In this document: piece by piece, positions 15,591-24,477 of the stretch
Layout: every line of letters starts with the position of its first letter
Numbering within the stretch: the first letter of the stretch is position 1
Assembly: GCA_902634045.1 (NCBI GenBank)
Contig: CACPJE010000004.1
Coordinates: 1 to 52,456, forward strand
From: an uncultured Pelagibacteraceae bacterium
Lineage (GTDB): Bacteria; Pseudomonadota; Alphaproteobacteria; Pelagibacterales; AG-422-B15
Direction of reading: 5' to 3'
DNA length: 52,456 nt
Translations under genes and position numbers: made by a program
Notes under the pieces: model-generated
The model's input: the letters and a program-made list of their open reading frames with translations, nothing else
Databases searched by the model: none
Told to the model about the DNA's origin: nothing

Positions 15591-16007
15591 TTAGGGTAGA
15601 TTTCTTAAGACAGAAATCACTGCTTCAATTGCCTCAATAGGTTTATGTTCATACCTATTTTTAACTTGATCCATATTTTCACATGTTAAAATTCCATTGC
15701 CAATTGGAATTTTCTTCTTAATAGATAAAGACAATATTTTATCTATTATAGAAGATGATATAAAATTATAATGATCAGTTTCTCCTCTAATGATACATCC
15801 CAAAGCAATAATGCCATCGTATTTTTTTATTATCTCATCATCAAGCATAGATATTAAGATCGGAACCTCAAAAGAACCATTAACTTTTTTTATCTCATAA
15901 ATAAAATTTTTTTTATCTAAATAATTTTTAGCATTAGTAACCATAGTATCAGCAATATCAGAATAGAAATCTGCACATACAATCAAAAAATTTAAATTTT
16001 TTTTCAT
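15591..16007 (-). CDS. ribH: 6,7-dimethyl-8-ribityllumazine synthase
   Basis: Penultimate step of riboflavin synthesis: condenses the ribitylamino-pyrimidine with dihydroxybutanone phosphate. Motifs include GSFEVPI (about 45-51), ALGCIIRGETDHYNFIS (about 71-87, with the catalytic His) and PIGNGILTCENMDQV. It has 138 residues. ATG start 4 bases after the ribBX stop, within the ribD-ribE-ribBX-ribH-nusB run. No FMN riboswitch is visible anywhere before these genes. Confidence 0.95.
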   Translation of the reverse strand: MKKNLNFLIVCADFYSDIADTMVTNAKNYLDKKNFIYEIKKVNGSFEVPILISMLDDEIIKKYDGIIALGCIIRGETDHYNFISSSIIDKILSLSIKKKIPIGNGILTCENMDQVKNRYEHKPIEAIEAVISVLRNLP

Positions 16008-16011
16008 TTCT

Positions 16012-17139
16012 TTAATTTAATCCACTGAGTAGCCGGGTTTCAACAATCTCAATATTGTATGCTTCTAGACCAATAAATTTCCAATTAGTATTAGTCAGTA
16101 AGATCATTTTCTTTACACCAAGTTCACTAAGAATTTGAGCACCCATGCCGTATATTCTCAACTCTGATTTTTCTTCCTGAGTTTTTTTATCCTCTTCAAT
16201 ATTTTCTTCAATAGAAGCTGATAATTGACTGATTGCTGAAGATCCACTATCGCGAACTAAAATAAGTATCCCTCTACCTTCCTTTGATATTTGATTTATA
16301 GATATACGCAAAGATTCATCATTACTTCCGTAATCACCCAAAAGACCATCAAAATAGTCGGTAACATGAACTCGAACTAAGATTGGATTCCCATCATCAA
16401 TCTTGCCTTTCGATAAAACAATTTGTTCTGTCTTATCAAAATTAGTCTCAAATATTCTAATATCAAAATTTTCTCCAGATTGAAGAGTAACAGTTGATTC
16501 GTATGACTTATTCAGAAAATAATCTTTCTGTCTTCTATAGGCAATTAAATCAACTATCTTACCAATTTTAATTTGATGTTTTTCTGAGAACTTTATTAAA
16601 TCTGGAATACGTGCCATAGTACCATCATCATTCATTATTTCACAAATAACTCCAGCGGGAATAAATCCAGCTAATCTAGAAATATCAACAGATGCTTCAG
16701 TGTGGCCTGCCCTAACCAACACACCTCCATCACGAGCAACTAAAGGGAAAACATGTCCTGGACTCATAATGTCATCTTTTGTTTTATTATTGTCGATTGC
16801 GGTCTGAATTGTTACCGATCTATCTTGAGCAGAAATACCAGTGGTTACTCCTTCTTTGGCCTCTATAGAAATTGTAAATGCAGTTGAGTCTCTTGTTTCA
16901 TTATTTTGCGACATTAAAGGCAAGTTTAATTCCTGAACTCTTTTTTCTGTCAATGTTAAACAAATTAATCCTCTGCCATAAGTTGCCATGAAATTAATAG
17001 CTTTGTCATCTGCTTTTTCTGCTGGAATAATTAGATCGCCTTCATTTTCACGATCTTCATCATCAACCATGATAACCATTTTTCCTTTTTTTAAGTCTTC
17101 AATAATTTCTTCAGTAGAAGATATAAATTTTTGATTCAT
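16012..17139 (-). CDS. 3,4-dihydroxy-2-butanone-4-phosphate synthase with degenerate GTP cyclohydrolase II domain (RibBX type)
   Basis: Residues 1-200 are a complete RibB domain: DDEDRENEGD (26-35), TAFTISIEA, GHVFPLVAR (129-136) and RAGHTEASVD (143-152). It makes dihydroxybutanone phosphate from ribulose-5-phosphate. Residues 210-375 look like RibA (GTP cyclohydrolase II) by RIYGMGAQILSELGVKKM and GLEAYNIEIVE, but the zinc-binding cysteines are gone: the region where the Cys-x10-Cys-x-Cys motif belongs (about 258-280) holds none, and the only cysteines in the protein are 60 and 166. This matches the RibBX forms known from alphaproteobacteria, with no expected GTP cyclohydrolase II activity. 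Confidence 0.9.
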   Translation of the reverse strand: MNQKFISSTEEIIEDLKKGKMVIMVDDEDRENEGDLIIPAEKADDKAINFMATYGRGLICLTLTEKRVQELNLPLMSQNNETRDSTAFTISIEAKEGVTTGISAQDRSVTIQTAIDNNKTKDDIMSPGHVFPLVARDGGVLVRAGHTEASVDISRLAGFIPAGVICEIMNDDGTMARIPDLIKFSEKHQIKIGKIVDLIAYRRQKDYFLNKSYESTVTLQSGENFDIRIFETNFDKTEQIVLSKGKIDDGNPILVRVHVTDYFDGLLGDYGSNDESLRISINQISKEGRGILILVRDSGSSAISQLSASIEENIEEDKKTQEEKSELRIYGMGAQILSELGVKKMILLTNTNWKFIGLEAYNIEIVETRLLSGLN

Positions 17140-17149
17140 ATAGTGATTA

Positions 17150-17743
17150 TCATTTTAAATGTTGCGTAACATATCTTGCAAGCATATCAACTTCAACATT
17201 TATTATCTCACCTTCTTGAATTGAATGAAAGTTTGTATTCTTCCATGTATAAGGAACTAAATTTACAGTAAATGTTCTTTTTGAGACATGATTAACTGTT
17301 AGAGATACGCCATTTAGAGCAATTGAGCATTTTTTGACAATGAACTTCTTAATCTCCTTGGTAATTGCTATAGAAAGTTGAAAGGAATCATCAATCTTTT
17401 TTATCTTTGATATTTTTGTCGTACAATCAACATGGCCAAAAACAAAATGCCCACTAACCTCATCTCCAACTCTTAGAGATTTTTCTAAGTTTACTATCGA
17501 TCCTTTCTTCAAGTTTGAGAGATTTGTACATTTTATCGTTTCTTTTGAAACATCAAAGTATACATCTACAAATCTACCATTTTTGTTAATAGTATGTGCC
17601 GTAAGACAAACTCCATTACAAGATATGGAACTTCCCTTTTTAATATCTTTTATTCTTAAATTGGTACTAAGTTTTAAAAGATAGTCACCTTTTTTTTTAA
17701 ATTCTTTAACTTTCCCAAAATTTTCTATGATCCCTGAAAACAT
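17150..17743 (-). CDS. ribE: Riboflavin synthase alpha chain
   Basis: Final step of riboflavin synthesis: dismutation of two lumazine molecules. Two homologous lumazine-binding repeats are visible, one starting MFSGIIENFGKV with SISCNGVCLTAH, the second with FVFGHVDCTTKI and CSIALNGVSLTVN. The conserved MFSGIIE fixes the start at the ATG 17743, giving 197 residues; a TTG at 17785 would overlap ribD. It starts 4 bases after the ribD stop. Confidence 0.95.
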   Translation of the reverse strand: MFSGIIENFGKVKEFKKKGDYLLKLSTNLRIKDIKKGSSISCNGVCLTAHTINKNGRFVDVYFDVSKETIKCTNLSNLKKGSIVNLEKSLRVGDEVSGHFVFGHVDCTTKISKIKKIDDSFQLSIAITKEIKKFIVKKCSIALNGVSLTVNHVSKRTFTVNLVPYTWKNTNFHSIQEGEIINVEVDMLARYVTQHLK

Positions 17744-17747
17744 TTTC

Positions 17748-18830
17748 TTATCCTCGATTATAGATATCCATAATATCATCCTCAACTCTTATACTATTCT
17801 CTAACTTAAAATTTTTTACTAAATTCATACTCTTAATGTTTAAATTAGAAATTGCTCCTATACCTTCATTTCCCATAACTTTACTCGCCCTAAACCAAAA
17901 AATTTTATCAATTAAATTATTCTTCAGCAATGAAGTACTAATCATTGACCCTCCTTCAACTAATATACGATGATATCCATTTGCAGAAATTAGTTGGATA
18001 GCTTTTTTAATATCTAGCTTTCCAGCATTAGTATTAAGTCTAATCAATCTAATATTCTTATACTTTTTCTTACTAAAATTAGAGCAATTATGAAACATAA
18101 ATATTTTACGTTTTTTTATTTTAAAAACTTTACTACTAAGACTTAAATTTAAGTTTGTATCTAAAATAAATATATCTGGAGAAGCATTTTCTAATCCTGA
18201 TAATCGACAATTTAATAGTGGATTATCTTCATAAACTGTACCTCTTCCAACTAAAACACAATCATTCTTAGCCCTTAAATGATGCCCAATCATTCTTGAA
18301 TATTTTCCCGTAATCCATTTACTTTCTTTTGTTTTAGTTGCTATTTTGCCATCAGCAGTTGAAGCTATCTTAAGGCAAACATAAGGTTTGCTTTTCTTAA
18401 TGGAGTTAAAAAAAACATTGTTAAATTTATTTATATTATTACCAAAATTAATCTGGGTAACTTTTATTCCTTTGCTTCGTAGTTTTCTTATGCCCTTACC
18501 GTTCACTAATATATTTCTATCTTTCTGAGATAAAATAACATTTTTAAATTTATATTTAATAATACTATCAACGCATGCAGGATTTTTTCCACGATGAGAA
18601 CAAGGTTCCAAGGTTGAATACATTGTGGAACCTTTTAATGAAGATTTATTTCTTACTTGATTGATCGCATGCACTTCAGCATGAGGAGAACCGCCTGGTT
18701 GAGTCCATCCTCTTGAAAGAATAGTGCCGTCCTTAACTATAATTACACCGACAGGAGGGTTTGGAGCTGTAAGACCTACTGCACGTTCAGCCATCCTTGT
18801 AGCTAACTCCATATAAATTTTCGAACTCAA
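17748..18830 (-). CDS. ribD: Bifunctional diaminohydroxyphosphoribosylaminopyrimidine deaminase / reductase
   Basis: Second and third steps of riboflavin synthesis. The N-terminal cytidine-deaminase-like domain has zinc ligands in HAEVHAI and TLEPCSHRGKNPACVD (about 50-85). The C-terminal reductase domain starts near VCLKIASTADGKIATKTKESKW and contains RILVEGGS. I keep the TTG at 18830, because MSSKIYMELA then aligns with the short leader before the conserved Met of other RibD proteins (E. coli MQDEYYMARA); an ATG at 18812 would remove it. It has 360 residues and follows nrdR by 9 bases. Confidence 0.93.
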   Translation of the reverse strand: MSSKIYMELATRMAERAVGLTAPNPPVGVIIVKDGTILSRGWTQPGGSPHAEVHAINQVRNKSSLKGSTMYSTLEPCSHRGKNPACVDSIIKYKFKNVILSQKDRNILVNGKGIRKLRSKGIKVTQINFGNNINKFNNVFFNSIKKSKPYVCLKIASTADGKIATKTKESKWITGKYSRMIGHHLRAKNDCVLVGRGTVYEDNPLLNCRLSGLENASPDIFILDTNLNLSLSSKVFKIKKRKIFMFHNCSNFSKKKYKNIRLIRLNTNAGKLDIKKAIQLISANGYHRILVEGGSMISTSLLKNNLIDKIFWFRASKVMGNEGIGAISNLNIKSMNLVKNFKLENSIRVEDDIMDIYNRG

Positions 18831-18839
18831 TGTTCTAAC

Positions 18840-19298
18840 CTAGTCTTTGTTTGAAGAAATAACTCCTAAGAACTCTTCAAAATCTTTTGCTTCTCTGAAG
18901 TTCTTATAAACTGAAGCAAATCTAACGTAAGCTACAGAGTCTATGCTTTGTAGTCCTTCCATTACAATTTCTCCAATTACATCTGAGGACACTTCTGCTT
19001 CACCAAGGCTCTCCACTCTCCTTACAATCCCACTTAACATCCTGTCTACACGATCGCTATCAACTGGTCTTTTTCGTAAAGCAATTTGAACTGATCTTTC
19101 AAGTTTATCTCTCGCAAAAGGAACTTTTTTTCCTGATTTCTTAACGACAGTCAATTCCCTTAATTGTATTCTCTCAAAAGTAGTGAACCTTGCTCCACAT
19201 GCTGCACAAAATCTTCTTCTTCTAATTGCTGAATTATCTTCTGTAGAGCGAGAGTCTTTAACTTGTGTATCATCATTACCGCAAAATGGACATTTCAT
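18840..19298 (-). CDS. nrdR: Transcriptional repressor NrdR
   Basis: Nucleotide-sensing repressor of ribonucleotide reductase genes. The N-terminal zinc ribbon has Cys pairs in MKCPFCGN and FCAACGARF (residues 3-6 and about 31-34), followed by an ATP-cone domain ([20 protein letters not shown]). It has 152 residues with an ATG start. The order glyA-nrdR-ribD is standard in alphaproteobacteria. Its nrd targets are not in this window. Confidence 0.96.
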   Translation of the reverse strand: MKCPFCGNDDTQVKDSRSTEDNSAIRRRRFCAACGARFTTFERIQLRELTVVKKSGKKVPFARDKLERSVQIALRKRPVDSDRVDRMLSGIVRRVESLGEAEVSSDVIGEIVMEGLQSIDSVAYVRFASVYKNFREAKDFEEFLGVISSNKD

Positions 19299-19307
19299 AA
19301 ATACATA

Positions 19308-20570
19308 CTACCTATAAATTGGAAACTTATCACAAAGTTCTTTTACTTTTTGCCTTACTTTCGATTCAACTAAACTATTATCATTAGGATTTTCCTGAAG
19401 TCCATTTAAAGTTTCTAGAATTAATTCCCCAACTTTCTCGAATTCTTCTTCTTTAAAGCCTCTAGTTGTTCCTGCAGGAGTTCCTAGTCTAATTCCTGAG
19501 GTAACCTTTGGAGGATTTGGGTCCTTTGGTATACCATTTTTGTTACAAGTAATGTTTGCATTTTCTAAACTTGTTGAAGCAGCTGCTCCTGTTAAACTCT
19601 TGGGAGTCAAATCAACCAAAAGTAAATGAGTATCGGTGCCCCCAGATACTATTTTTAAACCACCATGTACTAACACTTCGCTTAATTTTTTAGCGTTTAA
19701 AACAACTTGTTTAATATATTCTTTGAACTCAGGCTTCAGAGCTTCTCCAAATGCAACAGCTTTAGCAGCTATTACATGCATCAAAGGACCTCCTTGATAT
19801 CCAGGAAATACTGCTGAATTAAATTTTTTACCAAGCTCTTTATCATTTGATAATATCATTCCGCCTCTGGCACCTCTTATAGTTTTATGTGTAGTGGATG
19901 TAACAACATCTGCATACTCTAAAGGGTTAGGATATTCTCCAGCAGCAACAAGTCCTGAAAAATGGGCCATATCAATATGAAGATAAGCTCCAACCTTATC
20001 AGCAATCTCTTTAAATCTTTTAAAATCGATTATACGTGAATAGGCACTACCTCCAGCAATTATTATTTTAGGTTTATGTTCTATTGCTACAGACTCAACT
20101 TCATCATAATCTATTAATCCCTCATCATCTAATCCATATTGAACAGCGTTAAACCATTTCCCAGATAAAGATGGGGCTGAACCATGTGTTAAATGTCCTC
20201 CTGCATCAAGACTCATTCCTAGAATTGTATCACCAGGTTTAATCAATGCTAAAAAAACAGCTCCATTTGCTTGAGCTCCAGAATGAGGTTGAACATTTGC
20301 ATATTCACACTTGTAAAGTTCCTTAAGTCTTTTTATTGCAAGGTCTTCTGCGATATCAACAAACTCACAACCACCATAATATCTAGCACTTACGTAGCCT
20401 TCGGCATATTTATTCGTCAGAACAGATCCTTGTGCTTCTAGAACTGCTTTTGAAACAATATTTTCAGACGCAATTAATTCTATTTGGTTTTGTTGACGTG
20501 ACAACTCTTGGTCTATTGCAAAAGAAATTTCTTGATCTATTTCATTAAGTGGTTTTGAGAAAAAATCCAT
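19308..20570 (-). CDS. glyA: Serine hydroxymethyltransferase
   Basis: PLP enzyme converting serine and tetrahydrofolate to glycine and methylene-tetrahydrofolate, the main one-carbon supply. Motifs include [15 protein letters not shown] (about 25-39), [13 protein letters not shown], and the PLP-lysine segment [14 protein letters not shown] (about 224-237). It has 420 residues, normal. It starts 4 bases after the rpiB stop and leads into nrdR. Confidence 0.97.
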   Translation of the reverse strand: MDFFSKPLNEIDQEISFAIDQELSRQQNQIELIASENIVSKAVLEAQGSVLTNKYAEGYVSARYYGGCEFVDIAEDLAIKRLKELYKCEYANVQPHSGAQANGAVFLALIKPGDTILGMSLDAGGHLTHGSAPSLSGKWFNAVQYGLDDEGLIDYDEVESVAIEHKPKIIIAGGSAYSRIIDFKRFKEIADKVGAYLHIDMAHFSGLVAAGEYPNPLEYADVVTSTTHKTIRGARGGMILSNDKELGKKFNSAVFPGYQGGPLMHVIAAKAVAFGEALKPEFKEYIKQVVLNAKKLSEVLVHGGLKIVSGGTDTHLLLVDLTPKSLTGAAASTSLENANITCNKNGIPKDPNPPKVTSGIRLGTPAGTTRGFKEEEFEKVGELILETLNGLQENPNDNSLVESKVRQKVKELCDKFPIYR

Positions 20571-20574
20571 AACT

Positions 20575-21012
20575 TCAACCTATCTTATTTACCCTTTTAA
20601 TATGACGATCTCCTTCAAAAGAGGTAGAAATAAATTTTTTTACACATGATAAAGCTAGAGACTCATCAACAAATCTTGCTCCCAAGGTTAAGATATTTGC
20701 ATCATTGTGTGCTCTAGCTAATTCAGTCATTTCTTCACTATTACACAAAGCAGCCCTTATTCCTTTATATTTATTTGCCACCATTGCCATACCTTGCCCA
20801 CTGCCACAAACCAATATTCCTCTATCTACATCTTGATCTAAAAGGTCTTTACAGACCTTCTTTGCAAAATCAGGATAATCAACAGACTCGGAATTACTAG
20901 GACCTCTGTCTATTAAGCTAAAACCATTTTTCTCTAAATATTTCATAATTTTTTTCTTCATTTCAAAACCAGCATGGTCTGATGCAATAGATATTTTAGG
21001 TTTCTCATCCAT
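20575..21012 (-). CDS. rpiB: Ribose-5-phosphate isomerase B
   Basis: Interconverts ribose-5-phosphate and ribulose-5-phosphate. It is the RpiB/LacAB type, unrelated to RpiA. The N-terminal [15 protein letters not shown] (about 8-22), YPDFAKKVC, and the catalytic Cys in [17 protein letters not shown] support the call. It has 145 residues with an ATG start. It precedes glyA, a conserved alphaproteobacterial order. The 62 bases upstream separate it from the glycerophosphodiesterase; I see no definite promoter there. Confidence 0.94.
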   Translation of the reverse strand: MDEKPKISIASDHAGFEMKKKIMKYLEKNGFSLIDRGPSNSESVDYPDFAKKVCKDLLDQDVDRGILVCGSGQGMAMVANKYKGIRAALCNSEEMTELARAHNDANILTLGARFVDESLALSCVKKFISTSFEGDRHIKRVNKIG

Positions 21013-21074
21013 ATCTGTGTATTCTTAAACCATTTATACTAAATATGGTACAATTAAATTAAATCAAACATTAC

Positions 21075-21827
21075 TTAGTGAGGCCAAAGCTTTCTTTTGG
21101 TAAGTACCTCTTTTAGTTTTTTTGGCCTGTCAGTCATAATTCCATCGACTCCATAATCAATTAGAGTTTTCATCTCATTTTCATCATTAATAGTCCATAC
21201 ATGAATCTTCTTACCAGTGCTGTGAACATAGTTCACTAAGTTTTTAGTAACTATCTGTAGCCCATAAAAATACATTGGGATTTGAACACAAGGGGCAGTA
21301 TTGTTTGAAAAAGGAATTAATCTATTGAGAAAATAACTTATGACTTCATCCTGTGACATAGAAGTGCATATTTTATCATTAAAACCTCTCCTCATAATAT
21401 TTAAGGTTTCAGACTTAAAAGATCCAACACAAAACTTATCTATATTTTTCTGTTTTTTTAATTCATCTAAAAGAAGGTATGCAGATCTTTCAGTCTTAGG
21501 TTCTATATTAAAGTTTATATCTGGCCAAGTATTTAGCACTTCATCCAATAGTGGAATATTGTGTTTATCAAATAATTTTATATCTTTAAGCTCATGAAAA
21601 TTAGTATTAGAGATTTCTAAATCCAAATTACAAATTCTTTTTAAATTATGATCATGGAAAATAACTAATCTATCATCTTTTGTATGCTGAACATCTGTTT
21701 CTAAGTATCGATACCCTAAACTAATAGAATTATCGAAAGCTTCTATTGTATTTTCATCATTTTCAATAGATCCTCCTCTATGAGAAAAAGGAGTAAATTT
21801 ATAATTGTCTAAATATTCAAAAGGCAT
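21075..21827 (-). CDS. Glycerophosphodiester phosphodiesterase family protein
   Basis: TIM-barrel phosphodiesterase that hydrolyses glycerophosphodiesters to glycerol-3-phosphate and an alcohol. The catalytic HRG is in FSHRGGSIENDENTIEAFD (17-19), with metal-binding ETDVQHTKDDRLVIFHDH (about 39-56) and GVDGIMTDRPKKL near the C-terminus. It has 250 residues and no signal peptide, so it is cytoplasmic. Its ATG is 12 bases from the divergent DUF1295 gene. A second, more distant family member is at 50879. Substrate preference cannot be read from the sequence. Confidence 0.9.
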   Translation of the reverse strand: MPFEYLDNYKFTPFSHRGGSIENDENTIEAFDNSISLGYRYLETDVQHTKDDRLVIFHDHNLKRICNLDLEISNTNFHELKDIKLFDKHNIPLLDEVLNTWPDINFNIEPKTERSAYLLLDELKKQKNIDKFCVGSFKSETLNIMRRGFNDKICTSMSQDEVISYFLNRLIPFSNNTAPCVQIPMYFYGLQIVTKNLVNYVHSTGKKIHVWTINDENEMKTLIDYGVDGIMTDRPKKLKEVLTKRKLWPH

Positions 21828-21839
21828 ATATATAGGATC

Positions 21840-22613
21840 ATGTTTGAAAATTTTTTAATTATTTTAGCTTTCAATTGGTTTGCCGTCACTATTTTATGGT
21901 TTTCTACATTGAAAATAAAAAGAGCAGATTTTATCGATATTTATTGGGGTCCAAGTTTCTTTTTATCAGCACTATTAATATTTTTTTTACATCAGAATTT
22001 TACTTTATCAAATTATATAATTCTTATACTAGTTGGCGTATGGGGCTTTAGACTAGCTCTGTACTTATTTTCTCGAAATATTAAAAAAAATGAAGATAAA
22101 AGATACGTTAAGATTAGAGGATCTATAGGCAATATAGGTCTTTATTTTATTACCTATATGATTCAAGTTATATTAATTGGAATTGTCTCTTTACCTATTC
22201 AACTACTAATGATGCAAACTGAATTTAATAATATAAATTTATTTTCTTTAGTTGGTGTTATGATTTGTATATTAGGAATTGTCATAGAGAGCATTGCTGA
22301 CCATCAAATGACTAAGTTTAAAGCCAAGCCTAATAATAAAGGAAAGTTGATGAATAAAGGTTTATGGCAATACTCAAGACATCCTAATTATTTTGGTGAT
22401 AGTATGTTTTGGTGGGGTATATTTTTATTTTCTTATGGGTACACATCTAATCTAATGATGGCTATATCTCCAATTATAATGACATATTTCCTTATAAAAA
22501 TTTCAGGTGTATCTTTATTAGAGCGCCAATTGAAACATAAAAAGGAAGGCTATGAAGAATATATAAATAATACGAGCTCGTTTATATTAATGCCTAAGAA
22601 GAATAATAAATAA
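21840..22613 (+). CDS. DUF1295 membrane protein (steroid 5-alpha reductase-like)
   Basis: A 257-residue protein with about seven transmembrane segments. The conserved C-terminal region LWQYSRHPNYFGDSMFWWG is the hallmark of the DUF1295 / steroid 5-alpha-reductase C-terminal-like family, related to isoprenylcysteine methyltransferases and sterol reductases. The substrate is unknown; NADPH-dependent reduction of a lipid is plausible. It starts 12 bases from the divergent phosphodiesterase and is followed one base later by hemB, so these two are cotranscribed. Confidence 0.85.
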   Translation: MFENFLIILAFNWFAVTILWFSTLKIKRADFIDIYWGPSFFLSALLIFFLHQNFTLSNYIILILVGVWGFRLALYLFSRNIKKNEDKRYVKIRGSIGNIGLYFITYMIQVILIGIVSLPIQLLMMQTEFNNINLFSLVGVMICILGIVIESIADHQMTKFKAKPNNKGKLMNKGLWQYSRHPNYFGDSMFWWGIFLFSYGYTSNLMMAISPIIMTYFLIKISGVSLLERQLKHKKEGYEEYINNTSSFILMPKKNNK

Positions 22614-22614
22614 A

Positions 22615-23625
22615 ATGTCTAACTTAATTTCTTCAAATTTTCCTTCTCTAAGACTTCGTAGAGGAAGATCGAGTCCATGGATAAGAAATTTGTTAACTGA
22701 AAATAGATTAACAACTAATGATTTAATTTGGCCTATTTTTATATGTGACGGGGAAAATAAAAAAGAAGAAATCTCTTCTATGCCTAATATTTATAGATAT
22801 TCAATTGATAGGTTAACTGAAATTTCTGAAACAGCAGACAATCTAGGGATAAATTTAATTGCTTTATTTCCTTACACACCAGATGAAAAAAAAACTGATA
22901 GTGCTGAGGAATCTATAAATTCAAAAAATCTTGTTTGTCGAGCTTTAAATAAAATTAAACAACAAAATAATAATTTTGGCGTTATGTGTGATATTGCTCT
23001 CGACCCTTATACATCCCATGGCCATGATGGATTAATGAATAATGAAGGTGAAATTTTAAATGATGAAACAAATTCATTGCTTGCTAAGCAAGCATTATTA
23101 TTTGCTGAACATGGAGCTGATATCATTGCGCCTTCTGATATGATGGATGGCCGCATAGGCATTATTAGAAATAGCCTTGAGGAAAATAAATTTCATAATA
23201 CTATTATTCTTTCATACGCTGCTAAGTTTGCATCAAAAATGTATTCGCCTTTTAGAGAAGCTGTTGGCTCATCTTCTAATTTGAAATCTGATAAAAAAAC
23301 ATATCAAATGAATATTGCAAATTCTAATGAGGCTCTAAGAGAAGTTGAAATGGATATAAAGGAAGGCGCTGATATTGTTATGGTAAAACCTGGGATAAGC
23401 TATCTTGATATAATTAGTAAAATAAAATCAGAATTTAATTTCCCTACTTTTGCTTACCAGGTATCTGGTGAATATTCGATGATAAAAGCTGCTGCTAACA
23501 AAGAATATATTAATGAGGATGAAATTGTTTTTGAACAACTAACTTCTTTTAAAAGAGCTGGAGCCGATGCAATTTTGACTTATTTTGCACCCCAAGTTGC
23601 CAACAAATTAAGATCAGGAAGTTAG
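22615..23625 (+). CDS. hemB: Delta-aminolevulinic acid dehydratase (porphobilinogen synthase)
   Basis: Condenses two aminolevulinates to porphobilinogen in heme synthesis. The N-terminal RLRRGRSSPWIRNLLTEN and the Schiff-base lysine in MVKPGISYLDII are clear. The metal site reads MCDIALDPYTSHGHDG (124-139) with Asp126, Asp130 and Asp138 where zinc enzymes have cysteines, so this is the magnesium-type enzyme usual in alphaproteobacteria. It has 336 residues. Its last 12 bases overlap the 3' end of the convergent reductase gene. Confidence 0.96.
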   Translation: MSNLISSNFPSLRLRRGRSSPWIRNLLTENRLTTNDLIWPIFICDGENKKEEISSMPNIYRYSIDRLTEISETADNLGINLIALFPYTPDEKKTDSAEESINSKNLVCRALNKIKQQNNNFGVMCDIALDPYTSHGHDGLMNNEGEILNDETNSLLAKQALLFAEHGADIIAPSDMMDGRIGIIRNSLEENKFHNTIILSYAAKFASKMYSPFREAVGSSSNLKSDKKTYQMNIANSNEALREVEMDIKEGADIVMVKPGISYLDIISKIKSEFNFPTFAYQVSGEYSMIKAAANKEYINEDEIVFEQLTSFKRAGADAILTYFAPQVANKLRSGS

Positions 23626-24477
23626 TCTTTTGACTAGACTTGAAGTATCGTATTTATTGCCTCCCATTTTTTGAATTTCTGAGTAAAAATCATCAACAAT
23701 CTTAGTTATTTGAAGATCAATTCCATATTCTTTAGCCTGATCGAAGGTAATAGACAGATCTTTTCTCATAAGATCAACAGCAAACCCGAAATCAAATTCA
23801 TTATCAACCATTGTTTTAAATCTATTCTCCATTTGCCATGACTGTGCTGCTCCTGATGATATAACCTCTAAAACGTCATCAGGACTAAGATTGGTTTGTT
23901 TCATAAAATAGATAGCTTCAGACAAACCTTGAATTAATCCTGCTATACATACTTGGTTGATTATTTTAGTTAACTGACCAGATCCAGGACTTCCCATAAA
24001 TTTGATTTTTTTGCCATAAGATTTTAATACTTCTTCACTTCTTATAAATGATTGTTTATTTCCACCGACCATAATACTTAATGTTCCATTTTCAGCTCCT
24101 GATTGTCCACCGGATATCGGGGCATCAAGAAAATTAACCTTTCTTTCAGCGAATGATTTTTCTAGTTTTAATACTAATTTGGGAGATACAGTTGAGTGAT
24201 CAATAAATATACTATTTTCTTTTAATTGATCTAAACATCCGTTCTGTGAAATTGTAATATCCCGAAGATCGTCATCGTTACCAATACAAGAAATAACAAA
24301 ATCATATTCCTTATTAATTTCACTTAAACTTTTAATGGATTTACCTTCAAAGATAGATAGCCACTTATCTATTTTTTCTTTTGACCTATTATAAACTGTA
24401 ACTTTATTAAGTTTGCTAAGATATCCTGCCATTGGAAATCCCATATTCCCTATTCCAATAAATAAAATTTTAAACAT
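23614..24477 (-). CDS. 3-hydroxyisobutyrate dehydrogenase-family NAD(P)-dependent reductase
   Basis: Beta-hydroxyacid dehydrogenase. N-terminal Rossmann motif ILFIGIGNMGFPMAG (4-18), substrate-binding DAPISGGQSGAENGTLSIMVGG (about 115-136), and the catalytic Lys in QLTKIINQVC (about 166). The family covers 3-hydroxyisobutyrate, tartronate semialdehyde and related substrates; I cannot choose among them. The start is the ATG at 24477 (287 residues), because the Rossmann fold begins there; a GTG at 24507 lies deep in the neighbouring oxidoreductase. It overlaps that gene by 8 bases and hemB (convergent) by 12. Confidence 0.88.
   Translation of the reverse strand: MFKILFIGIGNMGFPMAGYLSKLNKVTVYNRSKEKIDKWLSIFEGKSIKSLSEINKEYDFVISCIGNDDDLRDITISQNGCLDQLKENSIFIDHSTVSPKLVLKLEKSFAERKVNFLDAPISGGQSGAENGTLSIMVGGNKQSFIRSEEVLKSYGKKIKFMGSPGSGQLTKIINQVCIAGLIQGLSEAIYFMKQTNLSPDDVLEVISSGAAQSWQMENRFKTMVDNEFDFGFAVDLMRKDLSITFDQAKEYGIDLQITKIVDDFYSEIQKMGGNKYDTSSLVKRLTS

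Noticed and set aside
17744-17785. TTG start for riboflavin synthase giving 14 extra residues
   Set aside because: The conserved MFSGIIE N-terminus begins at the ATG 17743.
15078-18830. Looked for an FMN riboswitch around the riboflavin genes
   Set aside because: The genes are almost contiguous, and no leader with the conserved FMN aptamer elements is present before ribD or ribH.
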